A stretch of DNA of 64,000 nt. Origin: Clavibacter michiganensis subsp. tessellarius (lineage in GTDB: Bacteria; Actinomycetota; Actinomycetes; Actinomycetales; Microbacteriaceae). The translations under genes were made by a program, and so were the position numbers. The notes beneath the pieces were generated by a model. It was not told where the DNA came from. It saw only the letters and a list, made by a program, of their open reading frames with translations, and did not search any database. The first letter of the stretch is position 1. Each line of letters opens with the position of its first letter. Positions 25,242-34,270 of this stretch are shown piece by piece. The stretch lies in NCBI RefSeq assembly GCF_021922985.1, contig NZ_CP040788.1, positions 2,852,001 through 2,916,000 on the forward strand, written 5' to 3'.

Positions 25242-25667
25242 TCAGTCGTGGCAGTAGCTCGGCGTGTCACCGAAGTAGAACGTGAACTTCTGGTCGCCGG
25301 GGCACGGCGGGTGGTGCTTCACCCACTCGGTGACGGTGACGGCGGCGATCGCGATCACGCCGAGGAAGCGGAGGAAGGGGCCGATCTCGGCGATCGCGCA
25401 GAACCTGACCGTGGCGCCGGCGCCCCCGCTGGCGGCGATGATCGGCCACGCGTCCTCGCTGACGTCGACCCACGGTCCGTGCCTGTCCCAGCCGGCCCAC
25501 TTCGCGCTCGCGCCGAGCGCGTGCGGGTCCGTCACTCCCGGGTCGGTCGGGGTGAGCGTGGTGCTCGTGCCGTCGCCGGTGGTGACGGCGACGACGTGCT
25601 GGTGGGCGCGTCCGATCCCTCCGTGGTGCGTTCTGGTGCGGGACGGGTCTGCGGTGACGTGGGTCAC
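25242..25667 (-). CDS. Small Cys-containing protein, paralogue of the 12.6-kb secreted protein
   Basis: Unrecognised 141-residue protein. GTG 25667 follows AGGAGG by four bases. There is no N-terminal signal; residues 1-80 are polar and Thr/His/Gly-rich. One hydrophobic segment lies near the C terminus (FLRFLGVIAIAAVTVTEWV), and the tail has three cysteines. CAIAEIG and the ending FGDTPSYCHD match CAIAGPIG and FPDTQYDSYCG of the protein encoded at 12569-13375, so the C-terminal 50 residues are shared. Without a classical signal it would need a dedicated route for export, or stays at the membrane. Confidence 0.65.
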   Translation of the reverse strand: MTHVTADPSRTRTHHGGIGRAHQHVVAVTTGDGTSTTLTPTDPGVTDPHALGASAKWAGWDRHGPWVDVSEDAWPIIAASGGAGATVRFCAIAEIGPFLRFLGVIAIAAVTVTEWVKHHPPCPGDQKFTFYFGDTPSYCHD

Positions 25668-25925
25668 GGCGCCTCCTCGACGGATGGTCGTGTCGGCGGT
25701 GCAGGCGGCCAGGGAGGCCGCTGAGATGAGGACCGACCTCCGCGGAGGGGAGGCCGCCGATTCTCCGCAAGTCGAATCGTCTGACGTGCACGGGCACGAG
25801 CGGGAGGGCGCGGGTCGTCCCTCCCGGCGACACCGCGGCGCGTCCGGGGAGCGCACGGGGACGCGGGGTACCCTGAGCGGGTCCGGCACCCCGGGCGCAT
25901 CCCCCCTCTACCCCGGAGGCAGCAC

Positions 25926-26822
25926 GTGACCGCCGACATCCGCCGCCGCAGCATCCTCGCCGCCGCCCTCGCGGTCCCCGTGACCGCCGTCCTCGCCGCC
26001 TGCACCCGCCAGGACCCGGCCCCGCAGGCCACCCTCGGCGGCGGTGCGGACGGGCAGCCCGCCGCGTCCGGATCCTCGCCCGCCGTCTCCGCCGTCGAGC
26101 CCGCCACGCTCTCCGTCTCGGGCGGCCAAACCGTCACGCTCACGGGCGCGGGCCTCGCCGGCGCCACCGCGGTGATGTTCGCGGGCACCGCGGGCACCGA
26201 CATGAAGGTGGCCGGCGACGGATCCGTCACGGTCGTCGCGCCCCGCTCCGCGGACTACGAGGACCGCGCCGCCGACATCCAGGTCATGGCAGGCGACGCC
26301 GCGCTCACGACGGCGACCGCCGCCTACGCCGCGCAGACCCCGGTCGACAAGCAGCTGCAGTACGCGCTCGCGCACTGGGACTCCTACAACCTCGCGGAGT
26401 ACGGCAACTTCAACCCGTCCGGCGGCGACTGCGTCAACTTCGTCAGCCAGTCCCTCATCCAGCGCGGTTGGGAGATGACGACCGAGTGGCACAACCGCGG
26501 CGGCGGGTCCGACTGGACCTACGCGTGGATCCACGTGCCCACCTTCGACAAGTGGCTCGCCGCGAACGCGTCCACGCTCGGCGTGAAGCGCCTGGAGCTC
26601 GCCGACCGCGACCAGCTGAAGGTCGGCGACATCGTCATCTTCGACTGGAACCGCAACTCCTCGCCCGACCACACCCAGATCGTCTCGGCCATCGAGCCCA
26701 AGGAGGGCGGCAACGTCATCAAGATGGTCGGCCACAACCTCGACAACGACTACCGCGACCTCGACGCCACCATCACCACCGAGCACCCCGGCGCCGAGGT
26801 GCACTTCTGGAGCGTGGCCTAG
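25926..26822 (+). CDS. Lipoprotein with IPT/TIG and amidase-like (CHAP-type) domains
   Basis: Exported protein of 298 residues. RRRSILAAALAVPVTAVLAAC is a twin-arginine-like lipoprotein signal with lipobox LAAC. Residues about 55-140 form an IPT/TIG beta domain (SAVEPATLSVSGGQTVTLTG). The C-terminal half is a putative amidase domain (amidase_6 type): DCVNFVSQ holds the candidate nucleophile cysteine and DHTQIVS the histidine. It may trim peptidoglycan stem peptides at the cell surface. GTG 25926 follows GGAGG. Divergent from the Cys-rich protein gene, with 258 bases between that contain both promoters. Confidence 0.8.
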   Translation: MTADIRRRSILAAALAVPVTAVLAACTRQDPAPQATLGGGADGQPAASGSSPAVSAVEPATLSVSGGQTVTLTGAGLAGATAVMFAGTAGTDMKVAGDGSVTVVAPRSADYEDRAADIQVMAGDAALTTATAAYAAQTPVDKQLQYALAHWDSYNLAEYGNFNPSGGDCVNFVSQSLIQRGWEMTTEWHNRGGGSDWTYAWIHVPTFDKWLAANASTLGVKRLELADRDQLKVGDIVIFDWNRNSSPDHTQIVSAIEPKEGGNVIKMVGHNLDNDYRDLDATITTEHPGAEVHFWSVA

Positions 26823-27316
26823 CCCGCGTCGTCGAGGCCGCGGCCGATGCCCAGCAGGCGGTCGACCGAGAGCACCAGCAGCACCCCGAGCGCGTAGGCG
26901 CCGAGGTCCACGGGGTCGTACCCGGTGCCGAGCAGCAGCCGGCAGAGGGGCACGTGCAGCGCCCAGAGCGCGGGCCACCCGGTGATCTGCAGCAGCTCGA
27001 TCCCGGTGCACCACACGAGCACGGCGGCCCCGTGCACCACCGTGTCGACGCGGGGGAGCACCGCGATCAGCGCGAGGTGGAACGCGGCGGCGTAGAAGAT
27101 GTCCGGCCACAGCCCGCGGCCGTCGCTGTGGGTGACGACCATGCCGGCGACCACGACGGCGAGCAGGCCCGCGAGCGCCACGATCCGCCGGCGCGCGTGG
27201 CCGTCGGGGAGCCGCACGTCGCGGTCGACCACGGGAGTCGCGCCGGCCGGACCGTCGGCGGGGTGCATCGACGGCTCGTCCCAGACGAACGCGTCCACAT
27301 CCCCGGAATGGCGCAT
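26819..27316 (-). CDS. DUF2809 family membrane protein
   Basis: Membrane protein of 165 residues with four or five hydrophobic segments. The family pattern is visible in WPDIFYAAAFHL, CTGIELLQITG and DPVDLGAYALGVLL. Function unknown. The first 40 residues are a polar cytosolic extension. The ATG follows TAGGCT by six bases, leaderless. Its stop overlaps the end of the convergent lipoprotein gene by four bases. Confidence 0.78.
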   Translation of the reverse strand: MRHSGDVDAFVWDEPSMHPADGPAGATPVVDRDVRLPDGHARRRIVALAGLLAVVVAGMVVTHSDGRGLWPDIFYAAAFHLALIAVLPRVDTVVHGAAVLVWCTGIELLQITGWPALWALHVPLCRLLLGTGYDPVDLGAYALGVLLVLSVDRLLGIGRGLDDAG

Positions 27317-27337
27317 TCCCCCAGCCTAGGCATCGCC

Positions 27338-27371
27338 GATGCGAGGCCGCCCTGTGCGGCGGCTTCGCATC
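27338..27371 (-). terminator. Terminator of pgm
   Basis: GATGCGAGGCCGCC (27338-27351) pairs with GGCGGCTTCGCATC (27358-27371), 14 pairs including one G-U, six-base loop. It lies 28 bases past the pgm stop on the minus strand and abuts the promoter of the DUF2809 gene. Confidence 0.72.
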
Positions 27372-27398
27372 CGTCCGGCCACGCCTCGCGTCGGGCCG

Positions 27399-29039
27399 CT
27401 AGGCGCCGAGCGCCGCGTCGACGATGCGCTTGGCCTCCGCCTGCACGGCGTGCAGGTGGTCGAGGCCGACGAACGACTCGGCGTAGATCTTGTACACGTC
27501 CTCGGTGCCGCTCGGGCGCGCCGCGAACCACGCCCTGTCGGTGACGACCTTGACGCCGCCGACCGCCGCGCCGTTGCCGGGCGCGGTGCTGAGCTTGGCG
27601 GTGATCGGGTCGCCCGCGACCTCGGTGGCCGTGATGGCGTCGCCGTCGAGCTTGCCGAGGGTCGCCTTCTGCGCCTTGGTGGCCGCGGCGTCGACGCGCT
27701 CGTAGACCGGGTCGCCGAAGCGCTCCGTGAGCTCGCGGTAGAGCGCGCTCGGGGTCTTGCCCGTGACGGCCACGATCTCGGCGGCGAGGAGCGCCAGCAG
27801 GATCCCGTCCTTGTCCGTGGTCCAGACCGTGCCGTCCATGCGCAGGAAGCTGGCGCCGGCGGACTCCTCGCCGCCGAAGCCGACGGATCCGTCGATGAGC
27901 CCGGGCACGAACCACTTGAAGCCCACCGGCACCTCCCAGAGCCGGCGGCCGAGCGACTCGGCGACGCGGTCGATCACGCTGGAGGAGACGAGCGTCTTGC
28001 CGATCGCGGCGTCCGCGCGCCACTCGGGCCGGTGCGCGTAGAGGTAGTCGATGGCGACCGCGAGGTAGTGGTTCGGGTTCATGAGCCCCGCGTCGGGCGT
28101 GACGATGCCGTGCCGGTCGGCGTCGGCGTCGTTGCCCGTGAGGATGTCGAAGTCGTCCTTGCGCGCGAGCACGCTCGCCATGGCGGACGAGGAGGACGGG
28201 TCCATCCGGATCTTGCCGTCCCAGTCGAGCGTCATGAACGCCCACGCCGGGTCGACCTCGGGGTTCACGACCTCGAGGTCGAGCCCGTGGCGCTCGGCGA
28301 TCGCGGCCCAGTACTCGACGGAGGCGCCGCCGAGCGGATCCGCGCCGATGCGGACGCCCGCCTTCCGGATGGCCTCCATGTCGATGATGGAGCCGAGGTC
28401 GTCCACGTAGTGGCCGAGGAAGTCGTAGCCCTCGACGCGGCCGCGCGCCTCCTCGAGGGGCACGCGCTTCACGTCGACGAGGCCGCCCGCGATGATCGCG
28501 TTGGCGCGCGCGGCGATCCAGCCGGTGGCGTCGGAGTCGGCCGGGCCGCCGTGCGGCGGGTTGTACTTGAAGCCGCCGTCGGCCGGAGGGTTGTGGCTGG
28601 GGGTCACGACGATGCCGTCGGCCACGTCGTCGTCGCCGTGCTCGTCGTCGCGGTTCCAGCGGAGGATCGCGTGCGACAGCGCGGGGGTCGGGCACCAGGA
28701 GTCGCGGGAGTCGGCGAGCACGCGCACGCCGTTGGCGACGAGCACCTCGAGCGCGGTGTCCTCGGCGGGCTTCGAGAGCCCGTGGGTGTCGCGGCCGATG
28801 AACAGCGGGCCGGTGATGCCCTGCTCGGCCCGGTACTCCACGATCGCCTGCGTGATCGCGAGGATGTGGTCCTCGTTGAACGCGGTCTTCAGGGAGCTGC
28901 CGCGGTGGCCGCTCGTGCCGAACGCCACCTTCTGCTCCGGGTCCTCCACGTCGGGGTGGAGGTCGTGGTACGCCCGGATCAGCTCGTCGATGTCGATGAG
29001 GTCGGACGGGAGGGCGGCGGTGCCTGCGCGGTCATGCAT
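27399..29039 (-). CDS. pgm: Phosphoglucomutase (alpha-D-glucose phosphate-specific)
   Basis: Interconverts glucose 1-phosphate and glucose 6-phosphate for glycogen, trehalose and cell-wall sugar nucleotides. From ATG 29039 the protein is 546 residues, the usual length of this subfamily. The phosphoserine loop is TPSHNP, the metal loop [10 protein letters not shown], the sugar loop [10 protein letters not shown] and the phosphate site [11 protein letters not shown]. The ATG is six bases after CAGGAT, a weaker version of the local -10 box; an upstream in-frame ATG at 29075 lacks support. Divergent from pheA. Confidence 0.93.
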   Translation of the reverse strand: MHDRAGTAALPSDLIDIDELIRAYHDLHPDVEDPEQKVAFGTSGHRGSSLKTAFNEDHILAITQAIVEYRAEQGITGPLFIGRDTHGLSKPAEDTALEVLVANGVRVLADSRDSWCPTPALSHAILRWNRDDEHGDDDVADGIVVTPSHNPPADGGFKYNPPHGGPADSDATGWIAARANAIIAGGLVDVKRVPLEEARGRVEGYDFLGHYVDDLGSIIDMEAIRKAGVRIGADPLGGASVEYWAAIAERHGLDLEVVNPEVDPAWAFMTLDWDGKIRMDPSSSSAMASVLARKDDFDILTGNDADADRHGIVTPDAGLMNPNHYLAVAIDYLYAHRPEWRADAAIGKTLVSSSVIDRVAESLGRRLWEVPVGFKWFVPGLIDGSVGFGGEESAGASFLRMDGTVWTTDKDGILLALLAAEIVAVTGKTPSALYRELTERFGDPVYERVDAAATKAQKATLGKLDGDAITATEVAGDPITAKLSTAPGNGAAVGGVKVVTDRAWFAARPSGTEDVYKIYAESFVGLDHLHAVQAEAKRIVDAALGA

Positions 29040-29088
29040 GGCTCCATCCTGGCACCGGGCCGATCCGATTCCCATCTAGGGTGCAGGC

Positions 29089-30045
29089 ATGCCCGAGAGC
29101 CCCCGACCCGACGAGACGTACAGCTACCTCGGCCCGGCCGGCACCTTCACGGAGGCCGCGCTCATGCAGGTCGAGGCCGCCCGCGGGCGCACCTGGCGGT
29201 CCGTCAACAACGCGTCGGAGGCGCTCGCCGACGTCGTCTCGGGCACGTCGGTGGCCGCCATGATCGCCATCGAGAACTCCGTCGAGGGCGGCGTGACGGC
29301 CACGCAGGACGCGCTCGCGAACATCCCGGGCCTCCGCATCCTCAGCGAGCACCTCGTGCCCGTGTCCTTCGACCTCGTGGTGCGGCCGGGCACGGCGCTC
29401 GCCGACGTGCGCACGGTGGCCGCGCATCCGGTCGCCTACGGCCAGTGCCGCCGGTTCCTCGAGCGCGAGCTGCCGGCGCACGGGCACGTGCCGGCGACGT
29501 CGAACGTGGCGGCGGCCCTGTCGCTGCTGGACGGCGGCACCGCGGACGCGGCCATCGCGCCGCCGCGGATCACCGAGGGCCGGCCGCTCGAGGCGGTCGC
29601 ATCCGGCGTGGGCGACAACCCGAACGCCGTCACGCGCTTCGTGCTCGTCGGCCGGGCCACCACGCTGCCGCCGCGCACCGGCGCCGACAAGACGAGCCTG
29701 GTGGTGGAGCTGCCCGACGACCGGGCCGGATCCCTGCTCGACCTCCTCGAGCAGTTCGCGACCCGCGGGGTGAACCTCGCGCTCATCCAGTCGCGTCCCA
29801 TCGGCGACGAGCTCGGGCGCTACCGCTTCGTCATCGACGCGGAGGGGCACGTGCTCGACGAGCGCGTGGCCGACGCGCTGCTCGGGATCCGCCGCTTCAG
29901 TCCGCGCGTCACCTTCCTCGGCTCGTACCCGCGGGCCGACGGCACGCCGAGCACCTACCGCGCGCGGTACGAGGACGACGTGTTCCTCGAGGCGCGCGAC
30001 TGGCTGCGGGGCATCCTCTCGGCGGAGCCGGGCGAGGGCTCCTGA
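29089..30045 (+). CDS. pheA: Prephenate dehydratase
   Basis: Converts prephenate to phenylpyruvate in phenylalanine synthesis. The 318-residue protein has the PDT domain (YLGPAGTFTEAA near the start, IENSVEGGV, the TRF motif in NAVTRFVLVG) and a C-terminal ACT regulatory domain (about 200-285) with the Phe-binding GALV/ESRP-type region read here as IQSRPIG. Leaderless: ATG six bases after TAGGGT. Followed 50 bases later by serS with its own promoter. Confidence 0.93.
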   Translation: MPESPRPDETYSYLGPAGTFTEAALMQVEAARGRTWRSVNNASEALADVVSGTSVAAMIAIENSVEGGVTATQDALANIPGLRILSEHLVPVSFDLVVRPGTALADVRTVAAHPVAYGQCRRFLERELPAHGHVPATSNVAAALSLLDGGTADAAIAPPRITEGRPLEAVASGVGDNPNAVTRFVLVGRATTLPPRTGADKTSLVVELPDDRAGSLLDLLEQFATRGVNLALIQSRPIGDELGRYRFVIDAEGHVLDERVADALLGIRRFSPRVTFLGSYPRADGTPSTYRARYEDDVFLEARDWLRGILSAEPGEGS

Positions 30046-30095
30046 GGCGTCGCGGCGGCCCGGACGCGCCCGGGCCGCTTCGTTAGAGTGACGGG

Positions 30096-31376
30096 GTGAT
30101 CGATCCGCAGACCCTCCGCGACCATCCCGACCTCGTCATCGCCTCGCAGGAGCTGCGCGGCGCATCCGTGGAGGTGGTCGACCAGGCGGTCGCGGCCGAC
30201 TCCGAGCGCCGCCGGGCGGTCACCGAGTTCGAGGGACTGCGCGCCGAGCAGAACGCGCACGGCAAGCTCGTCGCGAAGGCCGACAAGGCCGACAAGCCGC
30301 GCCTCATCGCCGAGGTGCAGGAGCTGAAGGCGCGCGTCACGGCGGCCCAGGAGCGCGCGCAGGCGGCCGAGGCCGCGCTCGACGAGGCCATGCGTCGGAT
30401 CCCGAACATCGTCATCGAGGGCGTGCCCGCCGGCGGCGAGGACGACTGGGCGCTCGTGCGCGAGGTCGGCGAGAAGGCGTCGTTCGACTTCGCGCCCCGC
30501 GACCACCTCGAGATCGGCGAGATCCTCGACGCCATCGACATGGGCCGCGGCGCCAAGGTCTCCGGCGCCCGCTTCCACTTCCTGAAGGGCATCGGCGCCC
30601 GGCTCGAGATCGCGCTGATGAACTTCGGCCTGGCCCGCGCGCTCGAGGCCGGCCTCGTGCCGCTCATCACGCCCACGCTCGTGAAGCCCGAGGTCATGGC
30701 CGGCACCGGCTTCCTCGGCGCCCACGCCGACGAGGTCTACCACCTCGACGACGACGACCTCTACCTCACGGGCACGAGCGAGGTGGCGCTCGCCGGGTAC
30801 CACGCCGACGAGATCCTCGACCTGGCCGACGGCCCGATCCGGTACGCCGGCTGGTCGACCTGCTACCGCAAGGAGGCGGGCTCCTACGGCAAGGACACCC
30901 GCGGCATCATCCGCGTGCACCAGTTCCAGAAGCTCGAGATGTTCTCCTACGTCGACCCGGCCGACGCCGAGGCCGAGCACGAGCGCCTCCTCGCCATGCA
31001 GGAGCGCATGATGCAGGACCTGGGCCTCGCCTACCGCGTCATCGACACGGCGGCCGGCGACCTCGGATCCAGCGCCGCCCGCAAGTACGACGTCGAGGCG
31101 TGGGTCCCCACGCAGGACGCCTACCGCGAGCTCACCTCCACCTCGAACTGCACCACCTTCCAAGCCCGCCGCCTCGGCACGCGCTTCCGCGGCGAGGACG
31201 GCCGCACCTCGCCCGTCGCCACGCTCAACGGCACGCTCGCCACCACCCGCTGGATCGTCGCGATCCTCGAGACGCACCAGCAGGCCGACGGATCCGTGCG
31301 GGTCCCCGAGGCGCTCCGCCCGTACCTCGGCGGCCTCGAGGTGCTGGAGCCCGCCACGGCGAAGGCGGCCCGATGA
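30096..31376 (+). CDS. serS: Seryl-tRNA synthetase
   Basis: Class II synthetase of 426 residues that charges tRNA-Ser and tRNA-Sec with serine. The N-terminal long coiled-coil arm (about 28-105, Lys/Ala/Glu-rich) binds the tRNA long arm; the catalytic core includes [13 protein letters not shown] and the motif 3 segment [20 protein letters not shown] start six bases after TAGAGT (leaderless). The stop overlaps the ATG of the HAD gene (ATGA). Both tRNA-Ser genes of this window lie within 3 kb downstream, a neat functional neighbourhood. Confidence 0.95.
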   Translation: MIDPQTLRDHPDLVIASQELRGASVEVVDQAVAADSERRRAVTEFEGLRAEQNAHGKLVAKADKADKPRLIAEVQELKARVTAAQERAQAAEAALDEAMRRIPNIVIEGVPAGGEDDWALVREVGEKASFDFAPRDHLEIGEILDAIDMGRGAKVSGARFHFLKGIGARLEIALMNFGLARALEAGLVPLITPTLVKPEVMAGTGFLGAHADEVYHLDDDDLYLTGTSEVALAGYHADEILDLADGPIRYAGWSTCYRKEAGSYGKDTRGIIRVHQFQKLEMFSYVDPADAEAEHERLLAMQERMMQDLGLAYRVIDTAAGDLGSSAARKYDVEAWVPTQDAYRELTSTSNCTTFQARRLGTRFRGEDGRTSPVATLNGTLATTRWIVAILETHQQADGSVRVPEALRPYLGGLEVLEPATAKAAR

Positions 31377-32194
31377 CCCCCCGCGTGGCCGACGCCGACC
31401 GCCTCCTCATCGCCCTCGACATCGACGGCACCCTCCTCGGCGAGGACGGCTCGCTCGACGAGTCCGTCGTCCGCGAGGTGCGGCGCGTGGAGGAGGTCGG
31501 CCACGTGGTCATGCCCTCCACCGGTCGCTCGGTGGCCGACACCCTGCCGATCGTCGACCGCCTCGGCATCCGCCCCGAGTACATGGTGTGCTCGAACGGC
31601 GCGATCACCCTCGAGCGCGACGCGGACGCCCCCACCGGGTACTCCCGCCGCTTCGTCGAGACCTTCGACCCGGCCGACGTGCTGCAGCGGATCCGCCCGC
31701 ACCTCGCGAGCGGCCGCTACGCCGTCGAGGACGAGGAGGGCGTGTACCTCTACTCCGGCGGCGACTTCCCGGCCGGCGTGCTCGAGGCCAACGGCCGCCA
31801 CGTGGAGTTCGAGGAGCTGCTGCACGTGCCCGCGACGCGCGTCGTCGTCATCTCGCCCGGCCACGACGTGGAGGACTTCCAGGACGTCGTCGAGCGCATG
31901 GGCCTGCACCGCGTGAGCTACTCCATCGGCTGGACCGCGTGGCTCGACATCGCGCCCGACGGCGTGAACAAGGCCACCGCCATGGAGCGCGTGCGCGAGC
32001 TGCACGGGATCGCCCGCACCCACGTCCTGGCGATGGGCGACGGCCGCAACGACATCGAGATGCTGGAGTGGGCGGGCGAGCACGGCCGCGGGGTGGCGAT
32101 GGGCCAGGCGCCCGCCGAGGTCATCGCGGTCGCGACCGAGGTCACCGGTCCCATCGCCGAGAACGGCGCCGCGACGGTCCTCGCCCGGCTCTGA
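31373..32194 (+). CDS. HAD superfamily hydrolase (Cof type)
   Basis: Phosphatase of 273 residues, HAD-IIB/Cof group, with motif [11 protein letters not shown], motif II PSTGRSV and motif [25 protein letters not shown] supplies the motif III lysine. Probably dephosphorylates sugar phosphates or flavin precursors; the natural substrate is unknown. Translationally coupled to serS by an ATGA overlap, an arrangement found in other actinobacteria as I recall. Confidence 0.88.
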   Translation: MTPRVADADRLLIALDIDGTLLGEDGSLDESVVREVRRVEEVGHVVMPSTGRSVADTLPIVDRLGIRPEYMVCSNGAITLERDADAPTGYSRRFVETFDPADVLQRIRPHLASGRYAVEDEEGVYLYSGGDFPAGVLEANGRHVEFEELLHVPATRVVVISPGHDVEDFQDVVERMGLHRVSYSIGWTAWLDIAPDGVNKATAMERVRELHGIARTHVLAMGDGRNDIEMLEWAGEHGRGVAMGQAPAEVIAVATEVTGPIAENGAATVLARL

Positions 32195-32315
32195 CGCCGG
32201 TCGTCGCGTGATTCCCCACCTGGGGAGAGTTCAGCCCGCTCGGATCCTCGGCGTGCGAGAGTGGCGCATCCCGCGCGGTCACCCGGCCGCACCACCGCGG
32301 GCCGACCGGCCACCG

Positions 32316-32321
32316 GTAGGA
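32316..32321 (+). promoter_or_regulatory. -10 box upstream of tRNA-Ser(TGA)
   Basis: TAGGAT about 45 bases before the tRNA. The 171-base gap after the HAD gene otherwise shows no gene. No clear -35. Confidence 0.4.
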
Positions 32322-32365
32322 TCCTTCACGATCGCCCCGCCCGCCCCGCGGGAGGGCGCGCATCG

Positions 32366-32450
32366 GGAGGGCTGTCCGAGCGGCCGATGGAGCCAGTCTT
32401 GAAAACTGGTGGGCAGAGATGTCTCGTGGGTTCGAATCCCACGCCCTCCG
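32366..32450 (+). tRNA. tRNA-Ser (anticodon TGA)
   Basis: 85 bases. Acceptor stem GGAGGGC pairs with GCCCTCC (32443-32449) and the discriminator is G. The anticodon loop CTTGAAAA gives TGA, reading UCA/UCG/UCU-type codons. A long variable arm and a T-arm GTGGG-TTCGAAT-CCCAC fit a serine tRNA. The CCA end is not encoded. It stands only 16 bases before the LCP gene and may share its transcript. Confidence 0.95.
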
Positions 32451-32466
32451 CCCGGAGAGGACCCGC

Positions 32467-33729
32467 ATGAGCGACGCGCCCCTGCGCCCCCGTCGATCCG
32501 CGACGGCCCCCGGCATCGCGCGCCACGGCCGCCTGCGCAAGCCCACCGCGGCGGGAGCCCTGCTGAAGGGCGTGGCGATGGGCATCGCGGTGCTGCTGGT
32601 CAGCGGCCTCTCCGTCGGCACCATCGCGCTCTGGGAGCTGGACAAGTCGGTCCAGGCCAACACCGTCGACATCAGCGACGGCACCGAGCAGACCACGGTC
32701 GGCGTCGGCGCCCTCGACGGCGGCTTCAACGTGCTGCTCGCCGGATCCGACACCCGCCAGGGCCAGGGGGACGGCTACGGCAAGACCGACGGCGCGCTCA
32801 ACGACGTGAACATGGTGCTGCACGTGTCGGCCGACCACTCGCAGGCGACCGTCGTCAGCCTCCCGCGCGACATGGTCGTGCCGATCCCCGCGTGCCAGCG
32901 CTCCGACGGATCCGGCACCGCCCCCGCCATGTCCGCGGCGCCGCTGAACACGGCCCTCTCCGACGGCGGCCTCCCGTGCGTCGCGAAGACCGTCGCGCAG
33001 TTCACGGGCCTCGACATCCCCTACGCCGCGCTCATCGAGTTCAACGGCGTCATCGAGATGTCGAACGCCGTCGGCGGCGTCCCCGTCTGCCTCGCGAGCC
33101 CGCTCAAGGACAAGCGCACCGACCTCGACCTCCCCGCGGGCGTCACCCCGCTGCAGGGCAAGCAGGCGCTGCAGTTCCTCCGCACGCGGCACGCGGTCGG
33201 CGACGGCAGCGACCTGGCGCGCATCAGCAACCAGCAGGTGTTCCTCTCCGCGCTCGTGCGCACGATGAAGGAGTCGAGCACGCTCTCGGATCCCACGCGC
33301 GTCTACGGCCTCGCGAAGGCGGCGGTCGACAACATGCAGCGCTCCACGTCGCTCGACTACCAGACCATGGCGTCCATGGCCCTGGCGCTCAAGGACATCC
33401 CGCTCGACCAGGTGCGCTTCCTCCAGTACCCGGGCACGACGAACGGCACCGGCGTCTACTCGGGCAAGGTCCAGCCACTGAAGTCGGACGGCGACCAGCT
33501 CATGCAGCTGCTCAAGGCCGACGCGCCCTTCGAGGTCAAGGCCGGCAACACCGGCCTCGGCGCGGTGGACGAGACGCCGGCGCAGGCCGCGGCCACGCCC
33601 GCCCCCAGCGCGTCCTCCGGCACCGGCGGCGGATCCGCTCCGGCCGCGTCGTCGCCGACCGTGCTGCCCGAGGCCGTCACGGGAACGGACGCGGGCACGG
33701 TCACCTGCTCGAAGGCCTTCAAGGGCTGA
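32467..33729 (+). CDS. LytR-CpsA-Psr (LCP) family cell-wall polymer ligase
   Basis: Membrane-anchored phosphotransferase of 420 residues that attaches teichoic-acid-like or other glycopolymers to peptidoglycan. A cytosolic basic tail precedes one membrane span (about 34-56). The LCP domain has SDTR (94-97), SLPRDMVVPIP, and the RTRHAVGDGSDLARISNQQ catalytic stretch. A Ser/Ala/Pro-rich tail follows, ending TCSKAFKG. GGAGAGG lies six bases before ATG 32467. The gene follows the tRNA directly and ends at a hairpin. Confidence 0.9.
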   Translation: MSDAPLRPRRSATAPGIARHGRLRKPTAAGALLKGVAMGIAVLLVSGLSVGTIALWELDKSVQANTVDISDGTEQTTVGVGALDGGFNVLLAGSDTRQGQGDGYGKTDGALNDVNMVLHVSADHSQATVVSLPRDMVVPIPACQRSDGSGTAPAMSAAPLNTALSDGGLPCVAKTVAQFTGLDIPYAALIEFNGVIEMSNAVGGVPVCLASPLKDKRTDLDLPAGVTPLQGKQALQFLRTRHAVGDGSDLARISNQQVFLSALVRTMKESSTLSDPTRVYGLAKAAVDNMQRSTSLDYQTMASMALALKDIPLDQVRFLQYPGTTNGTGVYSGKVQPLKSDGDQLMQLLKADAPFEVKAGNTGLGAVDETPAQAAATPAPSASSGTGGGSAPAASSPTVLPEAVTGTDAGTVTCSKAFKG

Positions 33730-33734
33730 GCCGT

Positions 33735-33751
33735 CCCGCCGCAGCGGCGGG
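33735..33751 (+). terminator. Hairpin after the LCP gene
   Basis: CCCGCCG-CAG-CGGCGGG, seven pairs, six bases past the stop, without a U-run. Confidence 0.5.
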
Positions 33752-34106
33752 GGAGCGTCGCGCGCCTGAGGGAGGGCGACGGATCCCGCCGCACACCCTA
33801 TGCAGCGGGGATCCGTCTATCTCGTTCAGCTTTCGACCCGAATCCTCCGCCGGACGAGAATCTCGTGATCTCGCCCACGGGGGGCTCGCGACGTCGTCGC
33901 GTGCGTGGGGGTGAGCGGCGCCGGTTCGGGGGATCCGGGACCGCGGCCACGTGGGCGAGCGGGACATCTCTGGGCTGACACATCGACACGCGCGGGGTGA
34001 GCCGGTCGGGTCCGGCACACGCGTCGAGACAGACACTACGTGTCCGTCGAATGGGGGACAACCGCGCCGCACCCCCCGTTCGGGCCCGCGTCCCGGTGCC
34101 CGGGGA
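33752..34106. other. Intergenic region without a recognisable gene
   Basis: Between the LCP gene and the tRNA-Ser(GCT) promoter. The only structure I see is the near-palindromic element at 34040-34059, which recurs near 47140. Bases about 33795-33880 are less GC-rich than average. Open frames here look like chance frames. Confidence 0.5.
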
Positions 34107-34135
34107 TGTGACCAGGCCGCCGCGTCCGGTACAGT
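34107..34135 (+). promoter_or_regulatory. Promoter of tRNA-Ser(GCT)
   Basis: -35 TGTGAC (34107-34112), 17-base spacer, -10 TACAGT (34130-34135), fifteen bases before the mature tRNA. Confidence 0.65.
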
Positions 34136-34149
34136 GGACGGGTACGTCT

Positions 34150-34238
34150 GGAGACGTCGCATAGTTCGGCCTAGTGCACCACCCTGCTAAGGTGGAGTAC
34201 CCGTATGGGTACCGTGGGTTCAAATCCCACCGTCTCCG
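34150..34238 (+). tRNA. tRNA-Ser (anticodon GCT)
   Basis: 89 bases. Acceptor GGAGACG pairs with CGTCTCC (34231-34237), discriminator G. Anticodon stem ACCCTGCTAAGGT shows GCT for AGC/AGU codons. The long variable arm GTACCC-GTAT-GGGTAC is a perfect hairpin, and the T-arm is GTGGG-TTCAAAT-CCCAC. CCA is not encoded. Confidence 0.95.
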
Positions 34239-34270
34239 CCATCTGCTCGTTCCCCTTCCGTCCCGGCTTC

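Noticed and set aside
25668-25740. Lipoprotein-like signal (RRSVLISAASLAAC) in frame upstream of the Cys-rich protein at 25242
   Set aside because: There is no usable start codon for it nearby, while GTG 25667 downstream has a proper AGGAGG site; the lipobox is probably chance.
25758-25779. Inverted repeat CGATTC-N10-GAATCG in the divergent region before the amidase-like lipoprotein
   Set aside because: Only six-base arms with a long spacer and no promoter match; too weak to call.
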